Source: Rhodocyclales bacterium (GTDB lineage: Bacteria > Pseudomonadota > Gammaproteobacteria > Burkholderiales > Rhodocyclaceae). Taken from it: a stretch of 64,000 bases of DNA. A program made the position numbers and the translations under genes. Shown here piece by piece: positions 12,643-20,346 of the stretch. Every line of letters starts with the position of its first letter. Position 1 is the stretch's first letter. Location: NCBI GenBank assembly GCA_016183655.1, contig JACPEH010000016.1, forward strand, positions 62,001 to 126,000, written 5' to 3'. The notes beneath the pieces are model-generated. The model had not been told where the DNA came from. It was given only the letters and a program-made list of their open reading frames with translations, and did no database searches.

Positions 12643-15090
12643 TCAGCCGGCGGCCGCGACGCGCTTGACCAGGACTTCGCTGGCGTGGGTCTTCGACAGC
12701 GCAGTGTTCTCGAACCGCTCGCCGCTGGGCGAATAACCGCAGGCGCGCCAGAAGCGGCGGCTGGCCTCGTTGCACTCCTCGACGCCGACGGTGAATTCGC
12801 GCACGCCGAAGCGTTCCCGCGCCCATGCCTCCAGCAAGCCAAGCACCGCACGCCCGACGCCGCGGCGCTGATAGCCTTCGGCCAGCATCAACAACCCGAT
12901 GCAGGCGCGACCAGGTTCGGGATAGGCGGAAAGGATGTCCGCCACGCCGATCAATTCCCCGCCGTCGCGCGCATAGATTCCCATGAAGTGCTTGCAGTGC
13001 TCGTACCCGGGCGGCGCCTCGCCGATGTCGCCGATCACGTAGTCCAGCGGCGGAGCGTCAATGCCGCAGAGCAGACGAAAGAACCGGGGATTGGCCGCAT
13101 AGACCGGCATCGCGTCGGCAGCGGCGTCCACTCCCAGCGGACGCAGGCTCCAGTTCGCATCCGACAATAAGGTGTCGGTATCGTCGGTCGGCACCAGGGC
13201 ACCCTCCGCTATGAGTTCGTCGATGACCGCGTTCAAACGCGCCGCCACGTCGGCGTCGAGGGCTTCGCCGGCAAAGGCTTCGATCGCCTCGGCCGGATGG
13301 AGCGGGTGCCGGAACGATTCCAGCAGCTTCCCCATCGCCGGGTTAATGGCCTGGGTGATGCTACCATCGGCGCGCCGCACGGTCATCAGGATGCAATCGC
13401 CCGGCGGCGCGTCGCCGAGACCGAGCCGCGGGTCCGCCACCAGAGCGCGGATATCGGCCGCCAGCGCGACGATGCGCGCCGCCGGACTGAGGCGGTAGCG
13501 GCGGCCGTCGATCCGCCGCGCGGCATGCGCTCGCGGGCGCGGCAGGCAGGACAGCTCGTCCATGACGCGCAGTTGTTCGAGCAAGGCCAGCGCGGCGGCG
13601 CGCGCCGGTTCGTCCAGATGCCGCGCATGTCCGGCAAGGCGGGCGACGGCATCGCAGCGCAGGCGACCGCGCAACGCGCTCATTTCCGGCGCCAGCGACG
13701 GATCGGTGCCGGCATTCCACCAATGACGCCGCCGGCAGAGTTCGGCGAAGGCCGGCTCGTCCGCCAGGCACTCGGCGTGTGCGGCGATGACGGCCGACGG
13801 CGCCGGCCCGCCGACCGGCGGCAAGCGCCGCAGCAACGGCAGATACGGCCCGAGCAGCATGCGGGCGAAGCCGAAGCGGTTGTAGCGCGCCAGGTCGGCG
13901 AGGCTGAATTCCGGATGGCACAGCACGTCGTGCGGCGCCTCTTCGAGGTGGGCGATGCCTTCGCGCCGCGCCCGCTGCGCAAGCCCGGTTCCGGGCAACA
14001 CGCGGGTATGGAACAGGCAGACCTCGGCGCCGCGCGCCATCGCCCAGTCGTGGGCGGCGAAGGTGCGCTCCAGGCGCTCGCCGGGCAGGCCGCCCATGAC
14101 GTGGACGAAAACGTTGAGGCCGAGATCGACGGCGTCTTTCAGGTTGCGCTCGAACGGACCGAGCCGGTTGCGCCGCCCGGCCTTTTGCATCGTCCCCTCG
14201 TCGAGGGACTGCAAGCCGGTTTCGATGTCCAGGCAGTTCGCCTGCCGGCAGGCCAGCGCAATTTCGCGGTCGAACAACTCCATGCGCACTTCCGCCCCGA
14301 GAACATGCCGCCGCCGGTTGTGGCGGCAGGCATGGTCGAGGATCGCGAGGGTCCGCTCCCGGTATTGATTGAACGTGGTGTCGTAGAACTTGATGCTGCG
14401 GCAGCTTCGGGCGAGCACGAAAGCGAGTTCCTCGCGCACCAGGTCGAGCGGAAACTTGCGCACCGTGGCAAAACCGCGGCCCTCGTGGCAGAAATCGCAG
14501 CGATAGGCACAGCCGCGATAGGTTTCCAGATGCACGGCGCCGAGCCGGTCGGGGTCGAGGACGCCGGCGAGGTAGGGCGAAACCGCCTGCGACAGATCCA
14601 GCGGCGGCGGCGGCGAGTTGCGCCGCGGCACACCGTCCACCCGCAGTGCCAATCCTGCCAAATCGTCCAGCGGCTGCCGCCCGAGCAGGCGCCGCAACAG
14701 CTCGGCATAGGCGATCTCGCCCTCGCCGCAGACGATTGCGTCCACCTCCGGATGCCGCGACAGCACGCGCTCCGGCGCCATCGAGGCGTCGATGCCGCCG
14801 AGCACCAACAAGGCTCCCGGGCATAGCTGCCTGAGTGTCGGCGCGAGGCGCAAGGCATGCGCGAGGCTGCCGTGCATGGTGTTGAAGCCGATCAGGTCGG
14901 GGGTGCCGGCAAGTATTTCGGCGAGGGCAGACTCCGGAGCGACGTAGTAGTCGAAACCGAGCAGGCGCGTCTCGACCCGCTCCGCCAGGTCGGGCTGCGC
15001 CTCGGCGTACGCCTGCAGGCAGGCGAGCCCGAGGGGCGGATTGCCGCCCAGGTTGAAACCGACCAGGGCGACGCGCAGGCGCTCAGGCAT
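12643..15090 (-). CDS. B12-binding radical SAM enzyme fused to RRE-like and GNAT domains
   Basis: Predicted modification enzyme of the peptide-modifying cluster, 815 residues. N-terminal cobalamin-binding-like Rossmann domain at about 5-140 (GGIDAS and CGEGEIAYAELLRRLL stretches; no DxHxxG motif seen). Radical SAM core from about 185 with canonical RGCAYRCDFC (Cys 194, 198, 201). A winged-helix PqqD/RRE-like segment lies at about 560-650 (ITQAINPAMGKLLESF onward). A GNAT acetyltransferase domain occupies roughly the last 145 residues, with motif A in EGYQRRGVGRAV. I chose ATG 15090 because it overlaps the preceding gene's end by 8 bp and starts directly at the B12 domain. The GNAT fusion suggests acetylation of the product (inference); substrate and reaction are unknown. 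Confidence 0.85.
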   Translation of the reverse strand: MPERLRVALVGFNLGGNPPLGLACLQAYAEAQPDLAERVETRLLGFDYYVAPESALAEILAGTPDLIGFNTMHGSLAHALRLAPTLRQLCPGALLVLGGIDASMAPERVLSRHPEVDAIVCGEGEIAYAELLRRLLGRQPLDDLAGLALRVDGVPRRNSPPPPLDLSQAVSPYLAGVLDPDRLGAVHLETYRGCAYRCDFCHEGRGFATVRKFPLDLVREELAFVLARSCRSIKFYDTTFNQYRERTLAILDHACRHNRRRHVLGAEVRMELFDREIALACRQANCLDIETGLQSLDEGTMQKAGRRNRLGPFERNLKDAVDLGLNVFVHVMGGLPGERLERTFAAHDWAMARGAEVCLFHTRVLPGTGLAQRARREGIAHLEEAPHDVLCHPEFSLADLARYNRFGFARMLLGPYLPLLRRLPPVGGPAPSAVIAAHAECLADEPAFAELCRRRHWWNAGTDPSLAPEMSALRGRLRCDAVARLAGHARHLDEPARAAALALLEQLRVMDELSCLPRPRAHAARRIDGRRYRLSPAARIVALAADIRALVADPRLGLGDAPPGDCILMTVRRADGSITQAINPAMGKLLESFRHPLHPAEAIEAFAGEALDADVAARLNAVIDELIAEGALVPTDDTDTLLSDANWSLRPLGVDAAADAMPVYAANPRFFRLLCGIDAPPLDYVIGDIGEAPPGYEHCKHFMGIYARDGGELIGVADILSAYPEPGRACIGLLMLAEGYQRRGVGRAVLGLLEAWARERFGVREFTVGVEECNEASRRFWRACGYSPSGERFENTALSKTHASEVLVKRVAAAG

Positions 15091-17386
15091 GGCCTGCCGT
15101 TGCCGACACGCGCGCCAGCATACCGTGCTGCGCCAAGCGACCGAGAAAGGCGGCGAGGCGCTCGGCAGACATCTCCTCGCCGAGCATCCGCCCCGCCTTG
15201 TCGGCGATTTCGGCAACGGACAGGTTCGCCGGCTGGATCAGCAGCCAGAGCAGAGCGCCGCTCAGATTGAGGCGCATCGCACGTTCGCGCAACGGATCGT
15301 AGAGCACCGCGTCGCTCTCGCCGAGGAACATCAGCTCGGCGGCTTCGTTGGCGACCACAGCCTCGCCCTCCGCCCCGCCTGCGTCTGGCACCAACCAGTC
15401 GAGCGCCAGGGACAACATGGCGCGCTCGGCGGCGGCCAGCGTTTCGCCGCGTTCCGCGCGCTGCGCCGTGGCAGCGAGCTGCGGCGGCAGGCGGACGACG
15501 CGACAGCCGAGCGCGTCAACCAGCACGCTGCTGTCCTCGGCGACGACCAGTTGCGCCCATGGCGGCATCCCTGCGCCGCGATGCGCCAACCAGTCACCGG
15601 GAAAAACGCCGACCGCGTGCTTGCGCAAGCCGAGGGCTTGCGGGTCCCGCGCGGCAACGGCGGCGACGAAGGCTTCTTCCTCGCGCGGCGCGGCCGGCGC
15701 CAGGCTGCGGTTGGGGAAGCCGTCGCGACGACGGCGCGCGATCAGCGCATAGACGTCGGCGCCGACGTAACGGTCGAGCAGTTGCGCCGCGTCCCGGGCA
15801 CCAAGGGCGAGTTCCATCTCCACGTCGTAGGCGCAATCGAAAGCCAGATCCTTGTCGTCGGCGGTGGGCAGCAGGCGGACGCCGTAGCTCGCGGGGTCGG
15901 CATGGACCGCCGAACCGTGCTCCAGACCGAAGGTGCCGACACCCTTGGTGCACCAGGAAATGCCGTACTCGCCGCGCGCCGCGGCCAGCACCTCGTCGCT
16001 GAAGGCCAGGGTGCGCAGCGCTTCCTCGGCGGTTTCCCCGGGAAAGCCGATCATGCAGAAGAGGTGGAAGCCGATGCCGTGCCGCAGGCAGCGCTCAAGC
16101 AGCGGGCGGACCTCCTCCTCGCGCACCCCCTTGCGGATCCGGTCGAGGATGCGCTGGTTGTAGGATTCAAGTCCGAACTGCAGCAGGCGCAGCCCGGCCT
16201 TTGCCGCCTCGGCCACCAGCTCCTCGGTGAAACCCGGCACCAGGCGCGTTTCGCCGTACCAATGCACCGCCAGTCGGCGCGCCTCGATCGACCTGGCGAG
16301 CCGGCGGACGACGCCGGCGGGCAGCGATTCGTCCACCAGGGTGAACATGTCGGTGCCGTAGCGCTCGCGCAAATAGGCCATTTCGTCGGCGATCTCGTCG
16401 GCGGGACGGGTACGGAACTCGCCGCTGGTGCTGGCGATGGTGCAGAAGGTGCAACGGTTCCACGGGCAGCTGCGGCCGGTGTAGGTAGGCAACACTAGGC
16501 TGGGCGACAGGTACAGGTCGAGCGGAAGATCGTCGAAATCCGGCGGCGGCGCCTGCAGGATAGACACCGTTCGCGCCGGCGTATCGATCAGGGCGCCGTC
16601 CGCCACGTACTGCAGGTTGGGGACGCCCGCCAGCGCGCCTTTTCCGGAAAGCGCCTCGACCAGTGCGACGATCGACTCCTCGCCCTCGCCGAGCACGGCA
16701 AAATCGATCAGGTCGTGAAAGGGATGCGGCGCCCGCCAGCGCCGGGCGATCCGTGTCAGATAGTTGCCGCCGAGGACGATCCGCGTCGCCGGCGCCAGGC
16801 GCCGGATACCGGCGGCGATGGTCAGCGCCGGCACGAGCTGCTCGCGGTCGGCCACCGACATGCCGACGAGCCCGTAGTCGCGCGCAAGGATGGGGGCGAT
16901 GCACGCCGCGAAGAACTCGCGCACCGGATTGTCTTCCCAGTCGTGCACCGCTGCGAGCACGTTGCGGCTGCTGTCGGCGGGCAGCGTCGCGTGTGCCAGC
17001 TTGTGCAGCGAGAGCGACAAGCCGGCGTGCGCGGCCTCGACGAGACGCAGCGAGGCGCCGACGATCCTCCGGCACCATTCGTAGCGCTGCGGGTCGGAAA
17101 AGCACTCGTGGGAGCGGAAGCCGCACTTCGCCGCATCGATGGCATCGATCAGATGCGGGGCGAGCAGCATCAACTCGCGATGTTCGCCCTCGCCTTCGCG
17201 CTCGCGCAGGCGTTGCAGCATCCGGCGCAGGTAGTCGGCGGAGAGCAGCCGGTCGATGAAGGCGATGTTGCCGTCGAACTGGTCGACCGGATGCCCGGCG
17301 GCCTTCAGCCGCGCGGTCAGGAGCGGCAGCGCCAGATAGGGGGAATGCGGACTCCACCCGGGCGGAAAGAGAAGAAGCGTCTTCAC
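15083..17386 (-). CDS. B12-binding radical SAM enzyme with C-terminal PqqD/RRE-like domain
   Basis: Second B12-type radical SAM protein of the cluster, 767 residues from a GTG at 17384-17386 that overlaps the preceding gene's stop. Layout: N-terminal region 1-110; B12-binding-like domain at about 110-245 (IVLGGNYLTRIARRW, VLGEGEESIV); radical SAM core from 300 with SCPWNRCTFC (Cys 307, 312, 315), a CX4CX2C spacing instead of CX3CX2C; C-terminal PqqD-like domain at about 675-760 (DAVLYDPLRERAMRLNLSG then LSVAEIADKAG). Related B12 radical SAM enzymes of RiPP pathways carry methylation or epimerisation-type chemistry, but the reaction here cannot be read from sequence. Confidence 0.83.
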   Translation of the reverse strand: MKTLLLFPPGWSPHSPYLALPLLTARLKAAGHPVDQFDGNIAFIDRLLSADYLRRMLQRLREREGEGEHRELMLLAPHLIDAIDAAKCGFRSHECFSDPQRYEWCRRIVGASLRLVEAAHAGLSLSLHKLAHATLPADSSRNVLAAVHDWEDNPVREFFAACIAPILARDYGLVGMSVADREQLVPALTIAAGIRRLAPATRIVLGGNYLTRIARRWRAPHPFHDLIDFAVLGEGEESIVALVEALSGKGALAGVPNLQYVADGALIDTPARTVSILQAPPPDFDDLPLDLYLSPSLVLPTYTGRSCPWNRCTFCTIASTSGEFRTRPADEIADEMAYLRERYGTDMFTLVDESLPAGVVRRLARSIEARRLAVHWYGETRLVPGFTEELVAEAAKAGLRLLQFGLESYNQRILDRIRKGVREEEVRPLLERCLRHGIGFHLFCMIGFPGETAEEALRTLAFSDEVLAAARGEYGISWCTKGVGTFGLEHGSAVHADPASYGVRLLPTADDKDLAFDCAYDVEMELALGARDAAQLLDRYVGADVYALIARRRRDGFPNRSLAPAAPREEEAFVAAVAARDPQALGLRKHAVGVFPGDWLAHRGAGMPPWAQLVVAEDSSVLVDALGCRVVRLPPQLAATAQRAERGETLAAAERAMLSLALDWLVPDAGGAEGEAVVANEAAELMFLGESDAVLYDPLRERAMRLNLSGALLWLLIQPANLSVAEIADKAGRMLGEEMSAERLAAFLGRLAQHGMLARVSATAGHA

Positions 17387-18645
17387 GGCCGGTCGCGCAC
17401 GAGGTCGACGAAACCGCCCCGCTGCAGGCGGCGCACGAAGGCTTGCACGGTCTCCCGGCCGCGGCCGTCGACCAGCGAGGCGAAGCGCGGGCCGGCGGCA
17501 ATCTCCGACCAGATGCCGGCCTCGTCGCCGGATAGCGGTTCCGGCGCCACCTGCGGCGAGCGCGGACTGAGCAGCAGCGCGGCGCCGTCGCGCCGTTCGA
17601 GCGCCAGGCCGACCAGCGGAACGACCTTCCAGTTTCCGTCGATGTCGCCGTCGCCCAGGGTTTCCCGGCAGGTCGGCGGCAGCTCGGGACAGGAATCCAG
17701 TCCGTAGCCAAGGCAGCCGCCCTGGCAATGACCGATCCGGTAGTAGCGGCACTGCGCGCACTCGTCGAGCAGCTGGTGAGCAGCCTTGTAGGCGCTCATG
17801 CGGGTGAAGAAATAGCGCTCCATCGCCGGCACGTCGGCGAACCAGGACAGCGGCACGCGCTCCTCCTCGCGCTGCGAAGGGCATGCCTTGACCGTCAACT
17901 CCGGGCTTATCTCCAGGGTCAGGCCGCAATTGCCCCAGTTGATGACGCTCAAGGACTGGCTGGCGACGAAGCCCATGTCCTCGTCGGAGAACATGCAGTA
18001 CGGCAGCGGGCAATCGACGTAGCTGCGCAAGCCAGCTGCGGACAGCTCGCGCAGCATCGCGGCGATGCGCACCCCGGTCGGGCGCAGTTGCTCGACCGGG
18101 ATATGGGAGGCGCCGCGCACGACCGGAAAGGCCAGCGCCCAGCGCACTGCCTGGATGTCGAATTCGCGCGCGTAGTCGAGCAGGAAGCGATGGTCGAAAT
18201 CGGGACGGTGGATGACGAAGCTGAGATCCGTCTGCAGCCCGGCGTCGCGAAAGCGGCCGAGGTTTCGCCGCAGGTGGAGGAGCGACACCGGCTTTTCCTC
18301 GCACGGATCGAGGACGTTGATCGAGACGATCAGCTTCCGCCCGTGCCCGACGATCTCTTCGACCATGCGATCCGAAAATATGCCGTTGGTAAACAACAGC
18401 GCCTGCTTCAGGGCGGGACGTTCGTCGATGATTTCCAGCAGGCGGCCAAACTGCCGGTGCAAGGTCGGCTCGCCGCCGACCAGCGTGACCTTCTCCTCGC
18501 CGGAAGCCTCGCAGAAATCCAGGATGGCGTTGAAGGCGTCCAGGGAAATCTGCGTCCAGCCCCCCGCCCCGGCCGATTTCATGATCGACGACTGGTAGCA
18601 GAACGCGCATGCGCGCGAACATTGATTGGTGATGGCGATATTCAT
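17383..18645 (-). CDS. SPASM-type radical SAM peptide-modification enzyme
   Basis: Radical SAM protein of 420 residues starting right at the catalytic core: CX3CX2C at Cys 9, 13, 16 (NQCSRACAFC), followed by VTLVGGEPTLH, the usual GGEP motif. The C-terminal half has a SPASM-like Cys cluster (CAQC...GHCQGGC...SCP), expected to hold auxiliary Fe-S clusters as in PqqE, AlbA and MftC. The last ~85 residues (from about VGLALERRDGAALLL) resemble a PqqD/RRE domain. ATG 18643-18645 overlaps the PqqD-gene stop as ATGA. The family usually forms cross-links or alters side chains of ribosomal peptides; the natural substrate here is probably the 109-residue protein encoded upstream (inference). Confidence 0.87.
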   Translation of the reverse strand: MNIAITNQCSRACAFCYQSSIMKSAGAGGWTQISLDAFNAILDFCEASGEEKVTLVGGEPTLHRQFGRLLEIIDERPALKQALLFTNGIFSDRMVEEIVGHGRKLIVSINVLDPCEEKPVSLLHLRRNLGRFRDAGLQTDLSFVIHRPDFDHRFLLDYAREFDIQAVRWALAFPVVRGASHIPVEQLRPTGVRIAAMLRELSAAGLRSYVDCPLPYCMFSDEDMGFVASQSLSVINWGNCGLTLEISPELTVKACPSQREEERVPLSWFADVPAMERYFFTRMSAYKAAHQLLDECAQCRYYRIGHCQGGCLGYGLDSCPELPPTCRETLGDGDIDGNWKVVPLVGLALERRDGAALLLSPRSPQVAPEPLSGDEAGIWSEIAAGPRFASLVDGRGRETVQAFVRRLQRGGFVDLVRDRP

Positions 18646-19793
18646 TGCGCTCGAATCTCCCGATCGATGATGACGATTCCCGCGTCCTGCAGGGTTTCCA
18701 TCAGCCTCTCCACCCCGGGGACGAACTCGCCTCCCCAGTTGCGGCCAACCTCTTCGAGCAGGACGGCGGTGCGGCACGGCTCGCGCAGCAACTGCCAGAT
18801 CGCCAGCGCGGCATCGTTGAGGCGGATCGAATCGAGGCGACGGTCTTCCGGGAAGAACAGCACGCCACCGTCGTCCTTGGGCAGCAAGCGCACCCCGCGG
18901 TTGACCCGCGCCAGCGTTCCTGGGCGACGCAGTTCCTCGCTGCGGCAGACCGCCGGCTGCGGCTCCGACGGATTCGGCAGGCCGTGCGCGACGGGGGCTG
19001 CACAACCGCGAACGCCGCGCCGCGGACAGGCGGCGCACGCCGCCAAATAGCCGTCCCCCGCATCATCCATCGCGCGCGCCAGCAGGTAGCCGACGATCCG
19101 CCGCTCGACGCCGTCGCCGCGCGGCCAATGCAGATTCCGGAAAGGTCCGCGCCAGGGGGAGAGGGTGTCGGATGCAAGGTGCCAGGCGACCTCGGTCGAC
19201 GCGCTGCGATAGTCCCCCAGCGGCAGGCACTCCTTGGCCAGGCGGCCGAGGTCGCCGGCAGAAAACGCGCAAACGGGCGGGCAGCCGTCGATGCGCACGG
19301 ACTGCCAGCGGCGCGCCAGGCATTCGACGGTAGCCCCCAGCTCCGCGGCCAGCACCGCCAATCCGGCGTGCCGTTCGGCGGCGGGCAGGCTATCCGCATC
19401 CGGCCACGACAGCGACAGGGCGTCGCACGACCACTCGAAGGGCGCCAGTGCGACGCCCGGCGCCATCTCGACGACCACGGCCGGTGCGAGTTTCCGCACG
19501 CCGCCGGCCCAGGCGGAAAAGGCCGTGATCGCGGACGCGGGGAGATGCAGGACCAGGCCGCGCGGCGGATCGCTCGCCCACGCCATGGGCAGCGCGGATT
19601 GCCAGTCAATGTGTACCCGGGTTCCGGGCGGCAGGGTGCAGCACAGCTCGGCCACCCATGCCGCCAGCGACGCATCGCCGCCCCGCGCGTCGATTCCGGC
19701 AACGCGGTGAGCGTCATCGCCGACGGCCTCGATCCGGCGGCAAAGCGCCGCCGCTCCGAGGCGCGCCGGGCCAACGGGCACCACGACGATCAC
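18642..19793 (-). CDS. PqqD/RRE-domain protein with CX2CX7C motif, possible degenerate radical SAM
   Basis: Protein of 383 residues, GTG start at 19791-19793. Residues about 295-380 match the PqqD-type RiPP recognition fold: RVNRGVRLLPKDDGGVLFF, LDSIRLNDAALAIWQLL, then a winged helix ending VERLMETLQDAGIVII. Upstream is a CAACPRRGVRGC motif (253-264) resembling a fragment of a SPASM cluster. The first 250 residues alternate hydrophobic strands and helices without the N-terminal CX3CX2C, so this may be a degenerate radical SAM barrel that kept only the auxiliary and recognition parts (inference). It overlaps the next enzyme by 4 bp and follows the candidate substrate gene by 46 bp, a good position for a leader-binding chaperone. 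Confidence 0.75.
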   Translation of the reverse strand: MIVVVPVGPARLGAAALCRRIEAVGDDAHRVAGIDARGGDASLAAWVAELCCTLPPGTRVHIDWQSALPMAWASDPPRGLVLHLPASAITAFSAWAGGVRKLAPAVVVEMAPGVALAPFEWSCDALSLSWPDADSLPAAERHAGLAVLAAELGATVECLARRWQSVRIDGCPPVCAFSAGDLGRLAKECLPLGDYRSASTEVAWHLASDTLSPWRGPFRNLHWPRGDGVERRIVGYLLARAMDDAGDGYLAACAACPRRGVRGCAAPVAHGLPNPSEPQPAVCRSEELRRPGTLARVNRGVRLLPKDDGGVLFFPEDRRLDSIRLNDAALAIWQLLREPCRTAVLLEEVGRNWGGEFVPGVERLMETLQDAGIVIIDREIRAQ

Positions 19794-19811
19794 GATGGCG
19801 CCGCCTACGAC

Positions 19812-19823
19812 CCGGCGCGCCGG
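19812..19823. promoter_or_regulatory. Palindrome between candidate precursor and enzyme genes
   Basis: CCGGCGCGCCGG is a perfect 12-base palindrome in the 46-bp gap between the candidate precursor stop and the PqqD-domain gene start. As RNA the paired region could slow or partly stop transcription, so that more precursor than enzyme is made, an arrangement common in peptide clusters. There is no T-run after it on the minus strand, so it is not a full intrinsic terminator. Confidence 0.35.
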
Positions 19824-19839
19824 TCCGGCATCGGCACGA

Positions 19840-20169
19840 TCAGCCCTTGTACTTCTTACACAGGGCGTCCAGGCTCCCGGCGATGGTTTCGGCGAGCGGC
19901 GCGCGCATGTCGATTTCGCTCGCCGCGGTGTATTTCTTGGCCAGCGCCTCCAGTTTGCCGGCCAGCAGTTCCGCCTCCGGTGCGCCGAAGGTCTTGGCGT
20001 TCTTGACGCTGGCGAGCACCTTGGCGATTTCCTCGTTGACCGAGGCGGCGGTGATCGGCCGCAGCCCGGCTTCGGCGGCCGCCTTGTACTTCACCGCAAG
20101 ATTGTCGAGGGTGCCGGCGATCGCCTGCGCTTCGGGCATGGACAAGGGACGATTGCTGCTATCTGTCAT
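19840..20169 (-). CDS. Candidate ribosomal peptide substrate built of four 26-27 residue repeats
   Basis: Small protein of 109 residues and no recognised family. ATG 20167-20169 is preceded by AAGGAGG at ideal spacing, the strongest ribosome binding site of the cluster; a longer frame from 20247 has no such site. Proline residues at 12, 38, 64 and 91 mark four units of about 26 residues; units 1, 3 and 4 share AG-x-L-(D/E)-x-L-(A/C)-x-K-Y-(K/T), unit 2 is diverged, unit 4 is cut short. The single Cys (104) lies in the last unit, LCKKYKG. The protein looks helical, charged and soluble, with no signal peptide or GG cleavage site. Position and neighbours suggest it is the substrate of the radical SAM enzymes; it could also be a structural partner. 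Confidence 0.7.
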   Translation of the reverse strand: MTDSSNRPLSMPEAQAIAGTLDNLAVKYKAAAEAGLRPITAASVNEEIAKVLASVKNAKTFGAPEAELLAGKLEALAKKYTAASEIDMRAPLAETIAGSLDALCKKYKG

Positions 20170-20287
20170 GATTTCCTCCTTGGATGGGTCGGATGACCGG
20201 AGTGGAGGCTGCGTCACAACCTCCCGGGGGCCAGCGGCGCGGTACATGACGCTCTTCGAACCAATTGTCCTTACTGCCGGCAGGGAA

Positions 20288-20316
20288 AATCTAGCAGCAC
20301 TTCTCTATGACTACAA
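20288..20316 (-). promoter_or_regulatory. Possible promoter of the radical SAM peptide cluster
   Basis: In the A+T-rich gap after alr, the minus strand reads TTGTAG (20316-20311), a 17-base spacer, then TAGATT (20293-20288), a fair sigma-70 match. Transcription from here would give a 5' leader of about 115 bases before the candidate precursor. A second, weaker TTGTCA lies at 20332-20327. The A+T-rich stretch at 20286-20345 stands out in this G+C-rich region. Confidence 0.35.
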
Positions 20317-20346
20317 CATTTTTATATGACAAATTTATTTATGGGC

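Noticed and set aside
20170-20247. Longer start for the candidate precursor (26 extra residues)
   Set aside because: The strong AAGGAGG site lies directly before the ATG at 20169 and the extra residues look random.
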